The notes: generated from the letters alone by a model not told the origin. A stretch of DNA of 64,000 nucleotides from Rhizobium sp. BK196 (GCF_014193255.1 NZ_JACHZB010000007.1:186001-250000); one strand, 5' to 3'; numbered from the stretch's first letter, positions 7,613 through 15,422 are shown. Numbers and translations are program-made.

Positions 7613-8329
7613 ATGGCCAAGACAGCAACACGCGGACGCCGCAAGGCACCGGCAAAAAGGAAGGGCAGCGCGTCCTCCGGCGGCGCGATGCCCTGGATGG
7701 TGATCGGCATCGCTGCGGTGGGCGCCATTGCCGCCTATGACAACTGGAAGAGCATCAGCCCGATGCTTGGCAAGGCACCTGCCGCAGTCATCCGCGCGGC
7801 GGCTGAAGCCAAGCCTCAAGCGCCCAAGGAAGCGCCGAAACAGGTTGCCGTCGCAGCACCAGCCGCCAAGCCGCGGCAGACAAACGACCCGGTGCCACCT
7901 GCGGCGATCCCCTCGGCGCCGGTGCCGACGGCAAAGATCGTGCCGGCCTCTATCTCCCCCGTTGCCCCGCCCTCTCCGGAAACGGCTAAAGCGGCCTTTG
8001 GATATTGCGGGCAGGGCGAGCATATCAATTGCGTCGGCGATGCCGGCACCTTCTGGTACAAGGGTGAGAAGATCGTCATCGCTGATATGGTGAGCCCGGA
8101 TGTCGACCGCGCGCGCTGTGAAGACGAACGGAAGATCGCCTTTGCCGCCAAATCCCGGCTGCTCGCGCTGCTGAATGCCGGTCCGTTCAACATGAATGCC
8201 GCCGGCAAGCCGGATGACCGTGGTGCGCCGCGAGTCATTTCGCGTGACGGGCGCTCTTTCGGTACGCGTCTTATCGACGAGGGCCTGGCGAGGAAGCCGG
8301 GCTCTGCCTCAGGCTCCTGGTGCGCCTGA
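7613..8329 (+). CDS. Thermonuclease (SNase)-fold protein with N-terminal membrane anchor
   Basis: This 238-residue protein has a basic N-terminus (MAKTATRGRRKAPAKRK), one hydrophobic segment (about residues 28-42) and a long Ala/Pro/Lys linker. A C-terminal domain of about 105 residues resembles the staphylococcal-nuclease (TNase) fold ('EKIVIADMVSPDVDRARCEDERKIAFAAKSRLLALL'... written here in parts: KIVIADMVSPDVD, CEDERKIAFAAKSRLLALL, DRGAPRVISRDGRS, TRLIDEGLARK). The last block is the conserved 'LIxxGLA' element of the family. The domain probably lies outside the cytoplasmic membrane. Whether the active-site Arg/Glu pair is complete is uncertain, so a non-catalytic homologue is possible. 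Confidence 0.75.
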   Translation: MAKTATRGRRKAPAKRKGSASSGGAMPWMVIGIAAVGAIAAYDNWKSISPMLGKAPAAVIRAAAEAKPQAPKEAPKQVAVAAPAAKPRQTNDPVPPAAIPSAPVPTAKIVPASISPVAPPSPETAKAAFGYCGQGEHINCVGDAGTFWYKGEKIVIADMVSPDVDRARCEDERKIAFAAKSRLLALLNAGPFNMNAAGKPDDRGAPRVISRDGRSFGTRLIDEGLARKPGSASGSWCA

Positions 8330-8350
8330 CGCCGTCAGTCCAACGATCTC

Positions 8351-8839
8351 TTATTTTCCACCGTTTTTCCGTGCCGGCGCCTTGCCGCTAGTGCGGAAGC
8401 TGCCTGTGAAGGCCGAATCCTTGCTTTCCGCCGTGCATTCGATGGCAGTCGGCTTGCCGGCATAGGGATTGCCGAAGGTGCAGAAGCCTGCAACCTTCAC
8501 CTCGCCCGTCATCTTGTTGCCGACACCTGTGGTGACGAGGCTGAGCGGCAAGCGGGCATTGCCATTGGATGCGGGCTTGATGCCCTTCCCATCGCCCTGG
8601 AAGCCCAGCAGCTTGCCATCAGACGTGAAGATGAAGGTGACGGTGCCGTTGATCAGCGTCACACTTGCCAGCTCTCCCTTGCAGCCCTTCGTTGCGTCGA
8701 ACTTGGCGACGACCAGCTTCTGGCACTTGCCGCCAAGCGCGATGACGCCGGGCGCACCCGGAAAATTGTCATCCGCCTGTGCTGCAGCACCAAAAGTGAG
8801 GGTGGAGAAGGCGGCGATGGCAAGCGCAGATAATTTCAT
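8351..8839 (-). CDS. Exported hypothetical protein
   Basis: This 162-residue protein has a clear signal peptide (MKLSALAIAAFSTLTFGAAAQA). The mature part is small, Gly/Lys-rich and contains four cysteines (CQK, GCKGE, GFCTF, IECTA) that could form two disulphides in the periplasm. I recognise no domain of known function. It is convergent with the SNase-like gene, with only 21 bases between the two stops. Confidence 0.65.
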   Translation of the reverse strand: MKLSALAIAAFSTLTFGAAAQADDNFPGAPGVIALGGKCQKLVVAKFDATKGCKGELASVTLINGTVTFIFTSDGKLLGFQGDGKGIKPASNGNARLPLSLVTTGVGNKMTGEVKVAGFCTFGNPYAGKPTAIECTAESKDSAFTGSFRTSGKAPARKNGGK

Positions 8840-8947
8840 TTCGATTTGAACCCCATGTCCTGGCGAGGCGAATCAACACCTCAGGCTCCATTATCGCGCA
8901 TGGCATGGCTCTGTGTCCGAATTTGGTTTCGGCGATCGCTTATCCTG

Positions 8948-9292
8948 TTAGCAGGGATACATGTGCTTGAGCGATGTGAGTAGGACATAGGGATACACCT
9001 GGAACGTTTCCTCGCCGATATCTGGGTGCAGTTCCAGATATTTCTTCACAACGGCAACATATTCGGTGTTTGAAATCGCGCGGTTTTGCGGTGGGCAGTA
9101 TAGCGGCGGTTGGCCTGCATCTTTGAGTTCGTCGTTCACAAACAAAAGTGTCAGTCCGGCTGCGCCGATCAGCATTTCGACGACGCTTGTCTGCTTGCTT
9201 TCCATCAGCGTGCGGAACTTCATATCTTCCTTTGCGGAAGCCGGGCTCCAGCTCAGCACCAATAGCAATATCAGTCCAGAAGTGATTTTCAT
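8948..9292 (-). CDS. Rap1a/Tai-family periplasmic protein
   Basis: This 114-residue secreted protein is started at 9292 because it then opens with a signal peptide (MKITSGLILLLVLSWSPASA). The C-terminal half has the pattern of the Rap1a/Tai family: 'YCPPQ', then a helix 'YVAVVKKYLELHPD', then 'LTSLKHMYPC' with a terminal Pro-Cys. Characterised members are immunity proteins that neutralise type VI secreted peptidoglycan amidases (Tae4). No Tae-like effector or T6SS gene is in the window, so here it is either an orphan immunity protein or a housekeeping relative; such orphan copies are frequent in Proteobacteria. Confidence 0.65.
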   Translation of the reverse strand: MKITSGLILLLVLSWSPASAKEDMKFRTLMESKQTSVVEMLIGAAGLTLLFVNDELKDAGQPPLYCPPQNRAISNTEYVAVVKKYLELHPDIGEETFQVYPYVLLTSLKHMYPC

Positions 9293-9427
9293 GTGCACCC
9301 CCAATGAGGGAAAGCGAAACAACATTGCAACCTGTTGGTCAAGCCTGACTTCGGTGAAGTCCACATGACTTCGGGTAGGTACGTCACGTAACTCTGAGGG
9401 GGGTATACGAGGCATATCGCCAAAACT

Positions 9428-9460
9428 AAAAAGGCCTTTCGATTTCTCGAAAGGCCTTTG
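9428..9460 (-). terminator. Terminator downstream of tRNA-Val
   Basis: AAAGGCCTTTCGA and TCGAAAGGCCTTT form a long perfect stem between about 9430 and 9459. On the minus strand it is followed by a T-rich tract, so it ends the tRNA transcript. Confidence 0.85.
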
Positions 9461-9478
9461 CTTTACAGCGAATTAGGA

Positions 9479-9553
<75 letters not shown>

Positions 9554-9637
9554 ATCCGATGTCGGCGCATAGATCACAAAACCTCCGGAGCCGTCAATAG
9601 GCTTTTTTGAAGTTTTGTGACGAGCCGCCAAGACGCC

Positions 9638-10000
9638 TTACGCGGCAAGCATCTTGTTGACCTCGTCGACGAGATCGCGCAGGTGGAACGGCTTGGAAAG
9701 GACCTTCGCATCCTTCGGAGCCTTCGAATCAGGGTTCAGAGCAACGGCTGCGAAGCCGGTGATGAACATCACCTTCAGGTCAGGATCGAGCTCAGTCGCG
9801 CGCCGCGCCAGTTCGATGCCATCCATTTCCGGCATGACGATATCGGTCAAGAGCAGGGAGAACGGCTCCTCACGCAGGCGGTCATAAGCGCTAGCGCCGT
9901 TGTCGTAGGAAAGGACCTTGTATCCGGCCTTTTCGAGCGCCTTCACGAGGAAGCGGCGCATGTCGTTGTCGTCTTCGGCGAGAAGTATCTTCTGAGTCAT
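9638..10000 (-). CDS. cpdR: Single-domain response regulator CpdR
   Basis: This is a 120-residue stand-alone receiver domain. The acidic pocket (E9-D10-D11), phosphoacceptor D53 in 'LLLTDIVMPEMDG', the conserved Thr in 'MFITGFA' and Lys in 'LSKPFHL' are all present. Sequence and length match CpdR, which in its unphosphorylated form directs ClpXP to cell-cycle substrates and is controlled through the CckA-ChpT phosphorelay. The C-terminus ends in LAA, the type of exposed tail ClpX recognises, consistent with CpdR itself being a ClpXP substrate. It is monocistronic and divergent from the amidohydrolase gene. Confidence 0.92.
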   Translation of the reverse strand: MTQKILLAEDDNDMRRFLVKALEKAGYKVLSYDNGASAYDRLREEPFSLLLTDIVMPEMDGIELARRATELDPDLKVMFITGFAAVALNPDSKAPKDAKVLSKPFHLRDLVDEVNKMLAA

Positions 10001-10191
10001 TAATCCGGACCGCTGATCACTAGTGTTTTTTATGGGATACCAGCCGTCTACACTACACTTCGCCCGGTAAACAACCGGTGAAATCGCCCTGGCCGCGACC
10101 GCCATCCCTTCTATGTAGTATGGACTTAAGGGCAGGCAACTGGCAACATGGCCGTCACAGCCAGTTGGTGACATGGTAAAGAGGGCAGAAA

Positions 10192-11073
10192 GTGCCGGAA
10201 ATACGCGAATACGAGCTTTTTGAAGTGCATGAGCCCGTGTCGCAGACCATTCCCTTCGTCTACAACTCCCCTCATAGCGGCCGCATTTATCCACCGGAAT
10301 TCATCGCGCAGTCGCGGCTGGAAGGGATCTCGATACGCCGGTCCGAAGACCATTATGTCGATGAGCTGTTCGGCGCAGCCGTGGATATTGGTGCGCCACT
10401 CCTTCTTGCGAATTTTCCGCGCGCCTATTTGGACGTCAATCGCGAGCCCTATGAGCTCGATCCACGCATGTTCGACGGGCTGTTGCCGCCCTATGCGAAT
10501 ATCAACTCGCTGAGGGTTGCCGGCGGACTTGGCACCATTCCGCGCATCGTGGCTGAGAATATGGAAATCTATGCGCGCCGGCTGCCCGTTCAGGAGGGGC
10601 TGGAACGTGTGGAAAGCGTCTACAAGCCCTATCACTCGACGTTGCGGCGGCTGATTGCGCGCACGCATGTGCAGTTTGGCTTCGGCGTCCTGATCGACTG
10701 CCATTCCATGCCGGGCAACGTTCGGGTTGCCGGCAGCAACGCGCGGCCCGATTTCATCATCGGCGACCGTTACGGCACCAGCGCTTCGGCAGAGCTTTCG
10801 CGGACGGCAATCGGCATCATCGAGGAAATGGGTTTTGCGGCGATCCGCAACAAGCCCTATGCTGGCGGATTCATCACCGAACATTACGGCCGCCCGTCGC
10901 GCGGGCTGCATGCGCTGCAGATCGAGGTCAACCGCTCGATCTATGTCGACGAAATAACGCTGGAGAAGCGGCCCGATTTCGGCATCGTTGCGACGGCCAT
11001 CACATCATTCATGCGGCAGATGGCCGACTATGTCGATAAATTCTTCGGCGATCAGGCGCTCGCGGCCGAGTAA
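10192..11073 (+). CDS. N-formylglutamate amidohydrolase family protein
   Basis: This 293-residue protein is of the HutG-type N-formylglutamate amidohydrolase family, whose members release formate from N-formyl-glutamate in histidine degradation. It uses a GTG start at 10192 with GAGGG seven to ten bases upstream. The metal-binding signature is visible as 'VYNSPHSGRIYPPEF' (residues about 23-37), followed by 'DCHSMPG' and 'GRPSRGLHALQIEVNRSIY' (shown in parts: HALQIEVNRS). No other hut gene is nearby. The adjacency to a suhB/hisN-type gene and the intervening sRNA is a conserved rhizobial arrangement as I recall it. A second paralogue lies at 47766-48575. Confidence 0.88.
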   Translation: MPEIREYELFEVHEPVSQTIPFVYNSPHSGRIYPPEFIAQSRLEGISIRRSEDHYVDELFGAAVDIGAPLLLANFPRAYLDVNREPYELDPRMFDGLLPPYANINSLRVAGGLGTIPRIVAENMEIYARRLPVQEGLERVESVYKPYHSTLRRLIARTHVQFGFGVLIDCHSMPGNVRVAGSNARPDFIIGDRYGTSASAELSRTAIGIIEEMGFAAIRNKPYAGGFITEHYGRPSRGLHALQIEVNRSIYVDEITLEKRPDFGIVATAITSFMRQMADYVDKFFGDQALAAE

Positions 11074-11089
11074 TCCTTCGCCTCAGGTC

Positions 11090-11168
11090 AAAAAAAACCG
11101 CGCTTTGTGAGCGCGGCTAAGTCTAGGGAGGAAACACCCAAGGAGGGTATTTACAGTCAGAAGACTGT
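11090..11168 (-). ncRNA. mmgR: MmgR/suhB (alpha-r8) type small RNA
   Basis: A compact minus-strand transcript of about 79 bases is predicted. It has a -35 TTGACA (complement of 11198-11203), 17 bases, then a -10 TAGTTT (complement of 11175-11180). The RNA starts with hairpin ACAGTC-TTCT-GACTGT. A single-stranded core follows with two CCTCC anti-Shine-Dalgarno segments (in CCTCCTTGGG and TTTCCTCCC), then the terminator CCGCGCT-CACAAA-GCGCGG with eight T residues. Size, architecture and position between an N-formylglutamate amidohydrolase and a monophosphatase gene fit the MmgR family of Sinorhizobium meliloti, implicated in polyhydroxybutyrate control. The exact start is inferred from the promoter. 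Confidence 0.8.
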
Positions 11169-11320
11169 AGCAGGAAACTACTGCTGCGCTGCACAAATGT
11201 CAAGCATTATATTGCGCTGCGAAATATTTAGGCAGCGAGCCGGAAATTGCCTGCTGTATTTGCATTTCACCGCTTTTTCGCTATGAAAAACGCCATTTCC
11301 CGCCAGTCACGGATTTCTCC

Positions 11321-12094
11321 ATGCTTCCTGACCGTTCGTTCTTCAACCGTCTCGCCGAAGCTGCCAAGGCGGAAACACTGCCGCGTTTTCGTTCGGGCAT
11401 TTCTGTCACCAATAAGCTGTCTTCCGGCTTCGATCCGGTCACCGAAGGCGACAGGGCGGCGGAGACAGCCATCCGCGCGCTGATCGAAGCGCATTTTCCC
11501 GAGCACGGTATTCTGGGCGAGGAGCATGGCGATATCGGCCTCGATCGCGAGCATGTATGGGTGATCGACCCGATCGATGGGACGCGGGCCTTCATCTCCG
11601 GCGTTCCGGTCTGGGGCACGCTTATCGGCCTGCAGAAGAACGGCCGGGCGGTCGCCGGCATGATCGAGCAGCCTTTTACCGGCGAGCGTTATTTCGGCGA
11701 CGAAAATGGTTCGACCTATAGCGGGCCTGAGGGCGAGCGCCGGCTGCAGGTGCGTGACTGCGACGCCTTGTCCAACGCGATCCTCTTCACCACCTCGCCA
11801 CATTTGTTCGTCGGCGAGGAGATGGAGAAATATCGCCAGATCGAGAGCCAGGTGCGACTCTTCCGTTATGGCTGTGACTGTTATGCCTATGCGCTACTGG
11901 CGGCAGGCCATGTCGATCTCGTCATCGAGAACAGCCTCAAACCTTACGACGTCGGCGGCATCATCCCCGTTATCGAGGGCGCCGGCGGTATTATGACCAC
12001 CTGGGACGGCGGGCGGCCGGAAAATGGCGGCTCCATTATCGCTGCCGGCAGCAGGGCGGTCTACGAAGAGGCGATCGCCATCCTGCAGCGCTGA
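11321..12094 (+). CDS. hisN: Histidinol-phosphatase / inositol-monophosphatase family protein HisN
   Basis: This 257-residue Mg2+-dependent phosphatase is of the inositol monophosphatase superfamily. Its metal ligands are visible in 'GEEHGD' (about residues 65-70), 'WVIDPIDGTRAF' (about 80-91) and 'YDVGGIIPVIEGAGG' (about 209-223). In Actinobacteria and Rhizobiales this branch includes HisN, the histidinol-phosphatase of histidine biosynthesis, and that assignment fits because this clade lacks a HisB-type phosphatase. A plain inositol-1-phosphatase cannot be excluded. The divergent sRNA gene lies directly upstream. Confidence 0.82.
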   Translation: MLPDRSFFNRLAEAAKAETLPRFRSGISVTNKLSSGFDPVTEGDRAAETAIRALIEAHFPEHGILGEEHGDIGLDREHVWVIDPIDGTRAFISGVPVWGTLIGLQKNGRAVAGMIEQPFTGERYFGDENGSTYSGPEGERRLQVRDCDALSNAILFTTSPHLFVGEEMEKYRQIESQVRLFRYGCDCYAYALLAAGHVDLVIENSLKPYDVGGIIPVIEGAGGIMTTWDGGRPENGGSIIAAGSRAVYEEAIAILQR

Positions 12095-12190
12095 GCATGT
12101 CGCGTAACATTGTGCCGCGCGATAACGGCAGACGCGAAACAAGGACTTGAAGCCTCAGTAAATCCTGAAGATCACGAGGGTTTTAAAGGC

Positions 12191-13162
12191 TCAGGCGCCG
12201 ATCGCTGTCACCTCTTCGGTGGCCTCGGCGTCGCTGCCGGGAATGAAGGCATGGAAGGCCGCGAGCGCGGCGGTGCGATACATATCCCTTTCCTGGAATA
12301 TCTCGTGGCGGGCACCGTTGATCGGCACGAGCTGACCGGCGCGGAAGTAGCGAGAAAGCCGCTCCTGTGCCGTATAGGGCACCAGCCCGTCCCGCGTCGG
12401 CGCGATGACGACAGAAGGAATAGTGATCGAGAAGAGGTGGTAGGGCTGGGTCACCCGGTCGATCGCCTTCATGCATTCATGCATCCAGCGGGCAGTTGGC
12501 GCTCCCAGTGCGAGTTCCGGGCGGGCCTTTGCGATCGCCGCGTTGCGCTCGAAACGCGTCTCATCCGATGTCAGTGGATTATCAAGGAATTGCAGTTCTT
12601 TCATCTTGCCGAGCGGCACGCCACCAAGACCGACAGCGCTGAGTGTGGCCGACACCGCGCGAATGATACCCTCGGACGCAGCCTGGCCAATAAGGCCAAG
12701 GAAAGGGGCTGACAGCACCATGCGCTCGATGCGGGTCGACAGATAAGGTGCGGCGGAGAGCGCAATCAGCGCGCCCGTGGAATGGGCGAGCATATAGAAG
12801 GGCAATCGAGTATCCGGCAGCACGACCTTTTCGAGGAAAGTGTCGAGGTCGCGCTCGTAATCGGAAAAGCGGCGGATGTGGCCGTGATTGCGCTTTTTGA
12901 GCAGTCGCGGCGAACCTCCCTGGCCGCGAAGGTCGTAGGTGGCAACCCAGAGGCCCTTGGCGGTGAGATCGCGGATGGTTTCGAAGTATTTCTCGATATA
13001 TTCGCTGCGTCCGTGCAGGAGCACCACCGTTCCATGGGCGGTTGGTGTTTGCGACCGGAAGACGGCATAACGCAACCTATGGCCGTCGTAAGTCTCGAAA
13101 AACCCCTCGGTGCGGTTCTCCGGCGCCGGATTGTCTGGAGTGGAGTAAAGAACCTGTTCCAT
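12191..13162 (-). CDS. Alpha/beta hydrolase, lysophospholipase (PldB)-like
   Basis: This 323-residue serine hydrolase has an alpha/beta fold. The start at 13162 (MEQVLYSTPDNPAPE) is chosen over a longer frame to 13246. Family elements in order are the oxyanion region 'VVLLHGRSEYIEKY', 'YDLRGQGGS', and the nucleophile elbow 'LAHSTGALIAL' (G/A-H-S-x-G type with Ser as nucleophile). Further on come a core Asp in 'APTRDGLVPY' and a catalytic His in 'GARHEIFQE'. The set is complete for a monoacylglycerol lipase or lysophospholipase L2. There is no signal peptide. The ribosome site is weak. Confidence 0.85.
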   Translation of the reverse strand: MEQVLYSTPDNPAPENRTEGFFETYDGHRLRYAVFRSQTPTAHGTVVLLHGRSEYIEKYFETIRDLTAKGLWVATYDLRGQGGSPRLLKKRNHGHIRRFSDYERDLDTFLEKVVLPDTRLPFYMLAHSTGALIALSAAPYLSTRIERMVLSAPFLGLIGQAASEGIIRAVSATLSAVGLGGVPLGKMKELQFLDNPLTSDETRFERNAAIAKARPELALGAPTARWMHECMKAIDRVTQPYHLFSITIPSVVIAPTRDGLVPYTAQERLSRYFRAGQLVPINGARHEIFQERDMYRTAALAAFHAFIPGSDAEATEEVTAIGA

Positions 13163-13452
13163 GAGCAGAGTGTTTCTTCGCGTGAGAGATATACTAGGGG
13201 ATAGCGCAGGGACAGGGAAAATCAATGTCGAAATGGTGCGCAACATAAGAGAATTGTAATATATTGATGTTCCATACAGCAGGCTTCGAAGAGAGATACG
13301 CCAAGTTTAGTGCCCAACGAACCGCGCCGCCTTCGCACGACAATGAGAGCGACAGCCATCTTCGATATTTTCCAGCAGCGATTCAGTCGCGCTGCCCGCA
13401 TCGTCGGCGCTCTCGTGCTCAGCCATCACGAACTTCCAGGTCTTACGCCTGA
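13163..13452. other. Intergenic stretch without a supported gene
   Basis: Short frames exist here, but none has a ribosome site or protein-like composition. The part nearest 13162 should carry the hydrolase promoter; no clear -35/-10 pair stands out. Confidence 0.4.
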
Positions 13453-13640
13453 AGAAAAAAGGCCGGCGGAGCTGAGGGGCTCGCTGCCGGCCGAATTGAG
13501 GCTGAAGAAGAAGGGACGATACACTTCAGCCTTCGGGCCAGTGTCACCCGATGCACCTATTTCTAGCGAGCATCGCCTGAACCTTCGCCGAACCTGCCGT
13601 TCATACAGGGTTCACGCAGCAAAGGCAGTGCCTTAGAGAG
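13453..13640 (-). ncRNA. Candidate structured small RNA ending in an orphan terminator
   Basis: The minus strand carries a strong terminator (GGCCGGC at 13486-13492 pairing with GCCGGCC at 13461-13467, then T6) although no minus-strand gene ends here. Upstream of it lie three further hairpins: GGCTGAAG/CTTCAGCC (13524-13531 with 13500-13507), CGATGC/GCATCG (13570-13575 with 13549-13554), and GAACCCTG/CAGGTTC (13606-13613 with 13590-13596). A 13-codon frame (MNGRFGEGSGDAR) lies across the first two. The promoter is not identified. It may be an independent sRNA or an attenuated leader of the hydrolase at 12191-13162. Confidence 0.45.
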
Positions 13641-13643
13641 GGG

Positions 13644-13672
13644 CTTGAAGTCTCGGAAACCTATCCCCATCT
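13644..13672 (+). promoter_or_regulatory. Heat-shock sigma-32 (RpoH) promoter of hsp20
   Basis: CTTGAA at 13644-13649 and CCCCATCT at 13665-13672, separated by 15 bases, match the RpoH consensus. Transcription would begin around 13680, giving a leader of about 98 bases. Confidence 0.8.
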
Positions 13673-13679
13673 GAACTTT

Positions 13680-13777
13680 GCGGGCGCCGGAAGGGTCCGC
13701 ACAGCCGTCCCGAAACCGCCAAGAACGGGGTTTCTGGGGCATCCTATCGCAACACGTCGCTTCCCTAGGAGGACATC
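13680..13777 (+). promoter_or_regulatory. ROSE RNA thermometer in the hsp20 leader
   Basis: The leader folds into successive hairpins, including GAAACC/GGTTTC (13712-13717 with 13729-13734). The last hairpin hides the ribosome site AGGAGGA (13767-13773): GTC (13756-13758) pairs with GAC (13772-13774), and CTTC (13760-13763) pairs with GGAG (13768-13771), leaving G13759 bulged. The opposing strand contains UCGCU (13757-13761), the conserved U(U/C)GCU box of ROSE elements, and the bulged G is the residue known to be needed for temperature sensing. Melting at high temperature would free the ribosome site. Confidence 0.88.
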
Positions 13778-14248
13778 ATGCGTCACGTAGACTTCTCTCC
13801 CCTTTATCGTTCCACCGTTGGCTTCGACCGTCTCTTCACGATGCTCGACAGCCTCGCTCAGCCGGATCAGGTTCCGACCTATCCGCCGTACAATATCGAA
13901 CGAACCGGTGAGAACACCTATCGCATCACCATGGCCGTTGCCGGCTTCGACGAAACCGAACTCGCCATCGAATCACATGCTCACGCTCTTACCGTGAAGG
14001 GTGAAAAGCGTGAGGAAAATGCCGATAGCAGCGAGTATCTGTATCGCGGCATTGCAAAGCGCGCCTTCGAGCGCCGCTTTCAGCTTGCCGATCATGTCGA
14101 GGTGACTGCCGCCTCGCTGAAGAACGGCCTCCTGCACATCGACCTTCTGCGCAGCATCCCAGAGGCTCTGAAGCCCCGCAGGATTTCTATTGCCGCTGAG
14201 CCGGTCGAAGCTCCCAAGGCAATTGAAGCGCAGGTCGTCAATAGCTAA
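13778..14248 (+). CDS. Small heat-shock protein (Hsp20/IbpA family)
   Basis: This 156-residue ATP-independent holdase has an alpha-crystallin domain at about residues 35-135 and typical IbpA features: 'SPLYRSTVGFDRLFTMLD' at the N-terminus, 'YPPYNIERTGENTYRITMAVAGF' (in parts: PPYNIER, YRITMAVAGF), 'LTVKGEK', 'RGIAKRAFERRFQLADHVEV' ('FERRFQLADHV') and 'LKNGLLHIDL'. The C-terminal I-x-I/V motif appears as 'RRISIAAE'. It is controlled transcriptionally by a sigma-32 promoter and translationally by the ROSE leader. It stands alone, followed by a terminator. Confidence 0.96.
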   Translation: MRHVDFSPLYRSTVGFDRLFTMLDSLAQPDQVPTYPPYNIERTGENTYRITMAVAGFDETELAIESHAHALTVKGEKREENADSSEYLYRGIAKRAFERRFQLADHVEVTAASLKNGLLHIDLLRSIPEALKPRRISIAAEPVEAPKAIEAQVVNS

Positions 14249-14274
14249 TCCGCTTTCTTACGAATCATACGGGA

Positions 14275-14302
14275 AACGGCGCCAACGATGGCGCCGTTTT
14301 TG
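14275..14302 (+). terminator. Terminator after hsp20
   Basis: AACGGCGCC (14275-14283) pairs with GGCGCCGTT (14290-14298) across a six-base loop, followed by TTTTTG. Confidence 0.9.
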
Positions 14303-14323
14303 TTCTGCGCCTGTTGCGCTCGT

Positions 14324-15328
14324 TCAGGCCGGGCTTGCGGCTTCTTCCAGTTCTTCTTCCGAGGCGCGGCGGGCTGCTGCTGCCGCATATTTCTGGGCGA
14401 TGACCGCGCAGACCATCAACTGGATCTGGTGGAACAGCATCAGCGGCAGGACGATCGCGCCGATCGACTGGCCGGCGAAGATGACGTTCGCCATTGGAAC
14501 GCCGCTTGCGAGGCTCTTCTTCGAACCGCAGAAGGTGATGGTGATTTCATCGGCCTTGTTGAAACCCAGCCAGCGGCTGCCATACATGGTGAGGACGAGA
14601 ACGAGCGCCAGCAGCACCATGTCGGCGACGATGACGGCGGCGATATCGGCGATCGAGAAGGTGTGCCACAGCCCTTCGACAACGGCGGTCGAGAAGGCCA
14701 GGTAGACGACCATCAGAATGGAGCCGCGATCGACCGGCATCAGGATCTTCTTCTTAGAGCGGATCCATTCGCCGATCCAGGGCTGCAGGATCTGGCCGAC
14801 GACGAACGGAGCCAGCAACTGCAGCAGGATCTGTTCCAGCGCATCGAAGGAAAAGCCGCCATGACCGCCGACCGAGAAGAGCAGGCCGACGAGCAGCGGT
14901 GTCAGGAACATGCCGAAAATATTGGAAGCCGATGCCGAGCAGATCGCTGCCGGCACATTACCGCCTGCCATCGAGGTGAAGGCGATCGACGACTGCACCG
15001 TTGACGGCAGCACGCAGAGGAAGAGGATGCCGAGATAAAGCGGCTGCGGCAGGATCGAATCCGGGATGAAGCCTACCGCCAGGCCGAGGATCGGAAAGAT
15101 GCCGAAGGTCGTTAGCAGAATGACGAGATGCAGCCGCCAGTGCAGCAAGCCGGCGATGACGACATCGCGCGAGAGGCGCGCGCCGTGCAGGAAGAACAAA
15201 AGCGCGATGGCGATATCGGTCGCCACACCGAACCAGCTTGCAAAAGTGCCGCTCGCCGGAAAGATTGAGGCGAGGACGACTGTGCAGACGAGCAGGGTCG
15301 TGAATGTATCGGGCAGAAAGCGGCGCAT
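14324..15328 (-). CDS. Bile acid:sodium symporter (BASS/SBF-like) family transporter
   Basis: This 334-residue membrane protein with about nine to ten spans is of the SBF-like branch (YfeH type). Sequence signs include 'LLFFLHGARLSRD' in the second span region, 'LCVLPSTVQSSIAFTSMAGGN' ('LPSTVQSSIAFTS'), and the crossover-like 'CGSKKSLASGVPMA', all typical of this subfamily. Members are sodium-coupled exchangers for organic anions; the substrate is unknown. It is transcribed divergently from a LysR regulator, which is the likely controller. Confidence 0.9.
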   Translation of the reverse strand: MRRFLPDTFTTLLVCTVVLASIFPASGTFASWFGVATDIAIALLFFLHGARLSRDVVIAGLLHWRLHLVILLTTFGIFPILGLAVGFIPDSILPQPLYLGILFLCVLPSTVQSSIAFTSMAGGNVPAAICSASASNIFGMFLTPLLVGLLFSVGGHGGFSFDALEQILLQLLAPFVVGQILQPWIGEWIRSKKKILMPVDRGSILMVVYLAFSTAVVEGLWHTFSIADIAAVIVADMVLLALVLVLTMYGSRWLGFNKADEITITFCGSKKSLASGVPMANVIFAGQSIGAIVLPLMLFHQIQLMVCAVIAQKYAAAAARRASEEELEEAASPA

Positions 15329-15354
15329 AACAGTCTCGCTGGAATAAATCAGTC

Positions 15355-15404
15355 GTTATTCTGTCGCTCATTATGATACAGGATGCAACGAATAACAGTT
15401 ATCA
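15355..15404. promoter_or_regulatory. Candidate LysR operator between the BASS transporter and its regulator
   Basis: GTTATTC (15355-15361) is the inverse of GAATAAC (15390-15396). The latter is itself part of the near-palindrome GAATAACAGTTATC. The position in the 94-base divergent spacer suits autoregulation and transporter control. Confidence 0.5.
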
Positions 15405-15422
15405 CGAGTCAGGATTGCGCAT

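Noticed and set aside
13310..13636. A 108-codon plus-strand gene upstream of hsp20
   Set aside because: No ribosome site or family signal is present, and it overlaps the minus-strand hairpins and terminator, which explain the sequence better.
13493..13640. Cobalamin riboswitch or SRP RNA
   Set aside because: Short look-alike strings are present, but the conserved boxes of either RNA are missing.
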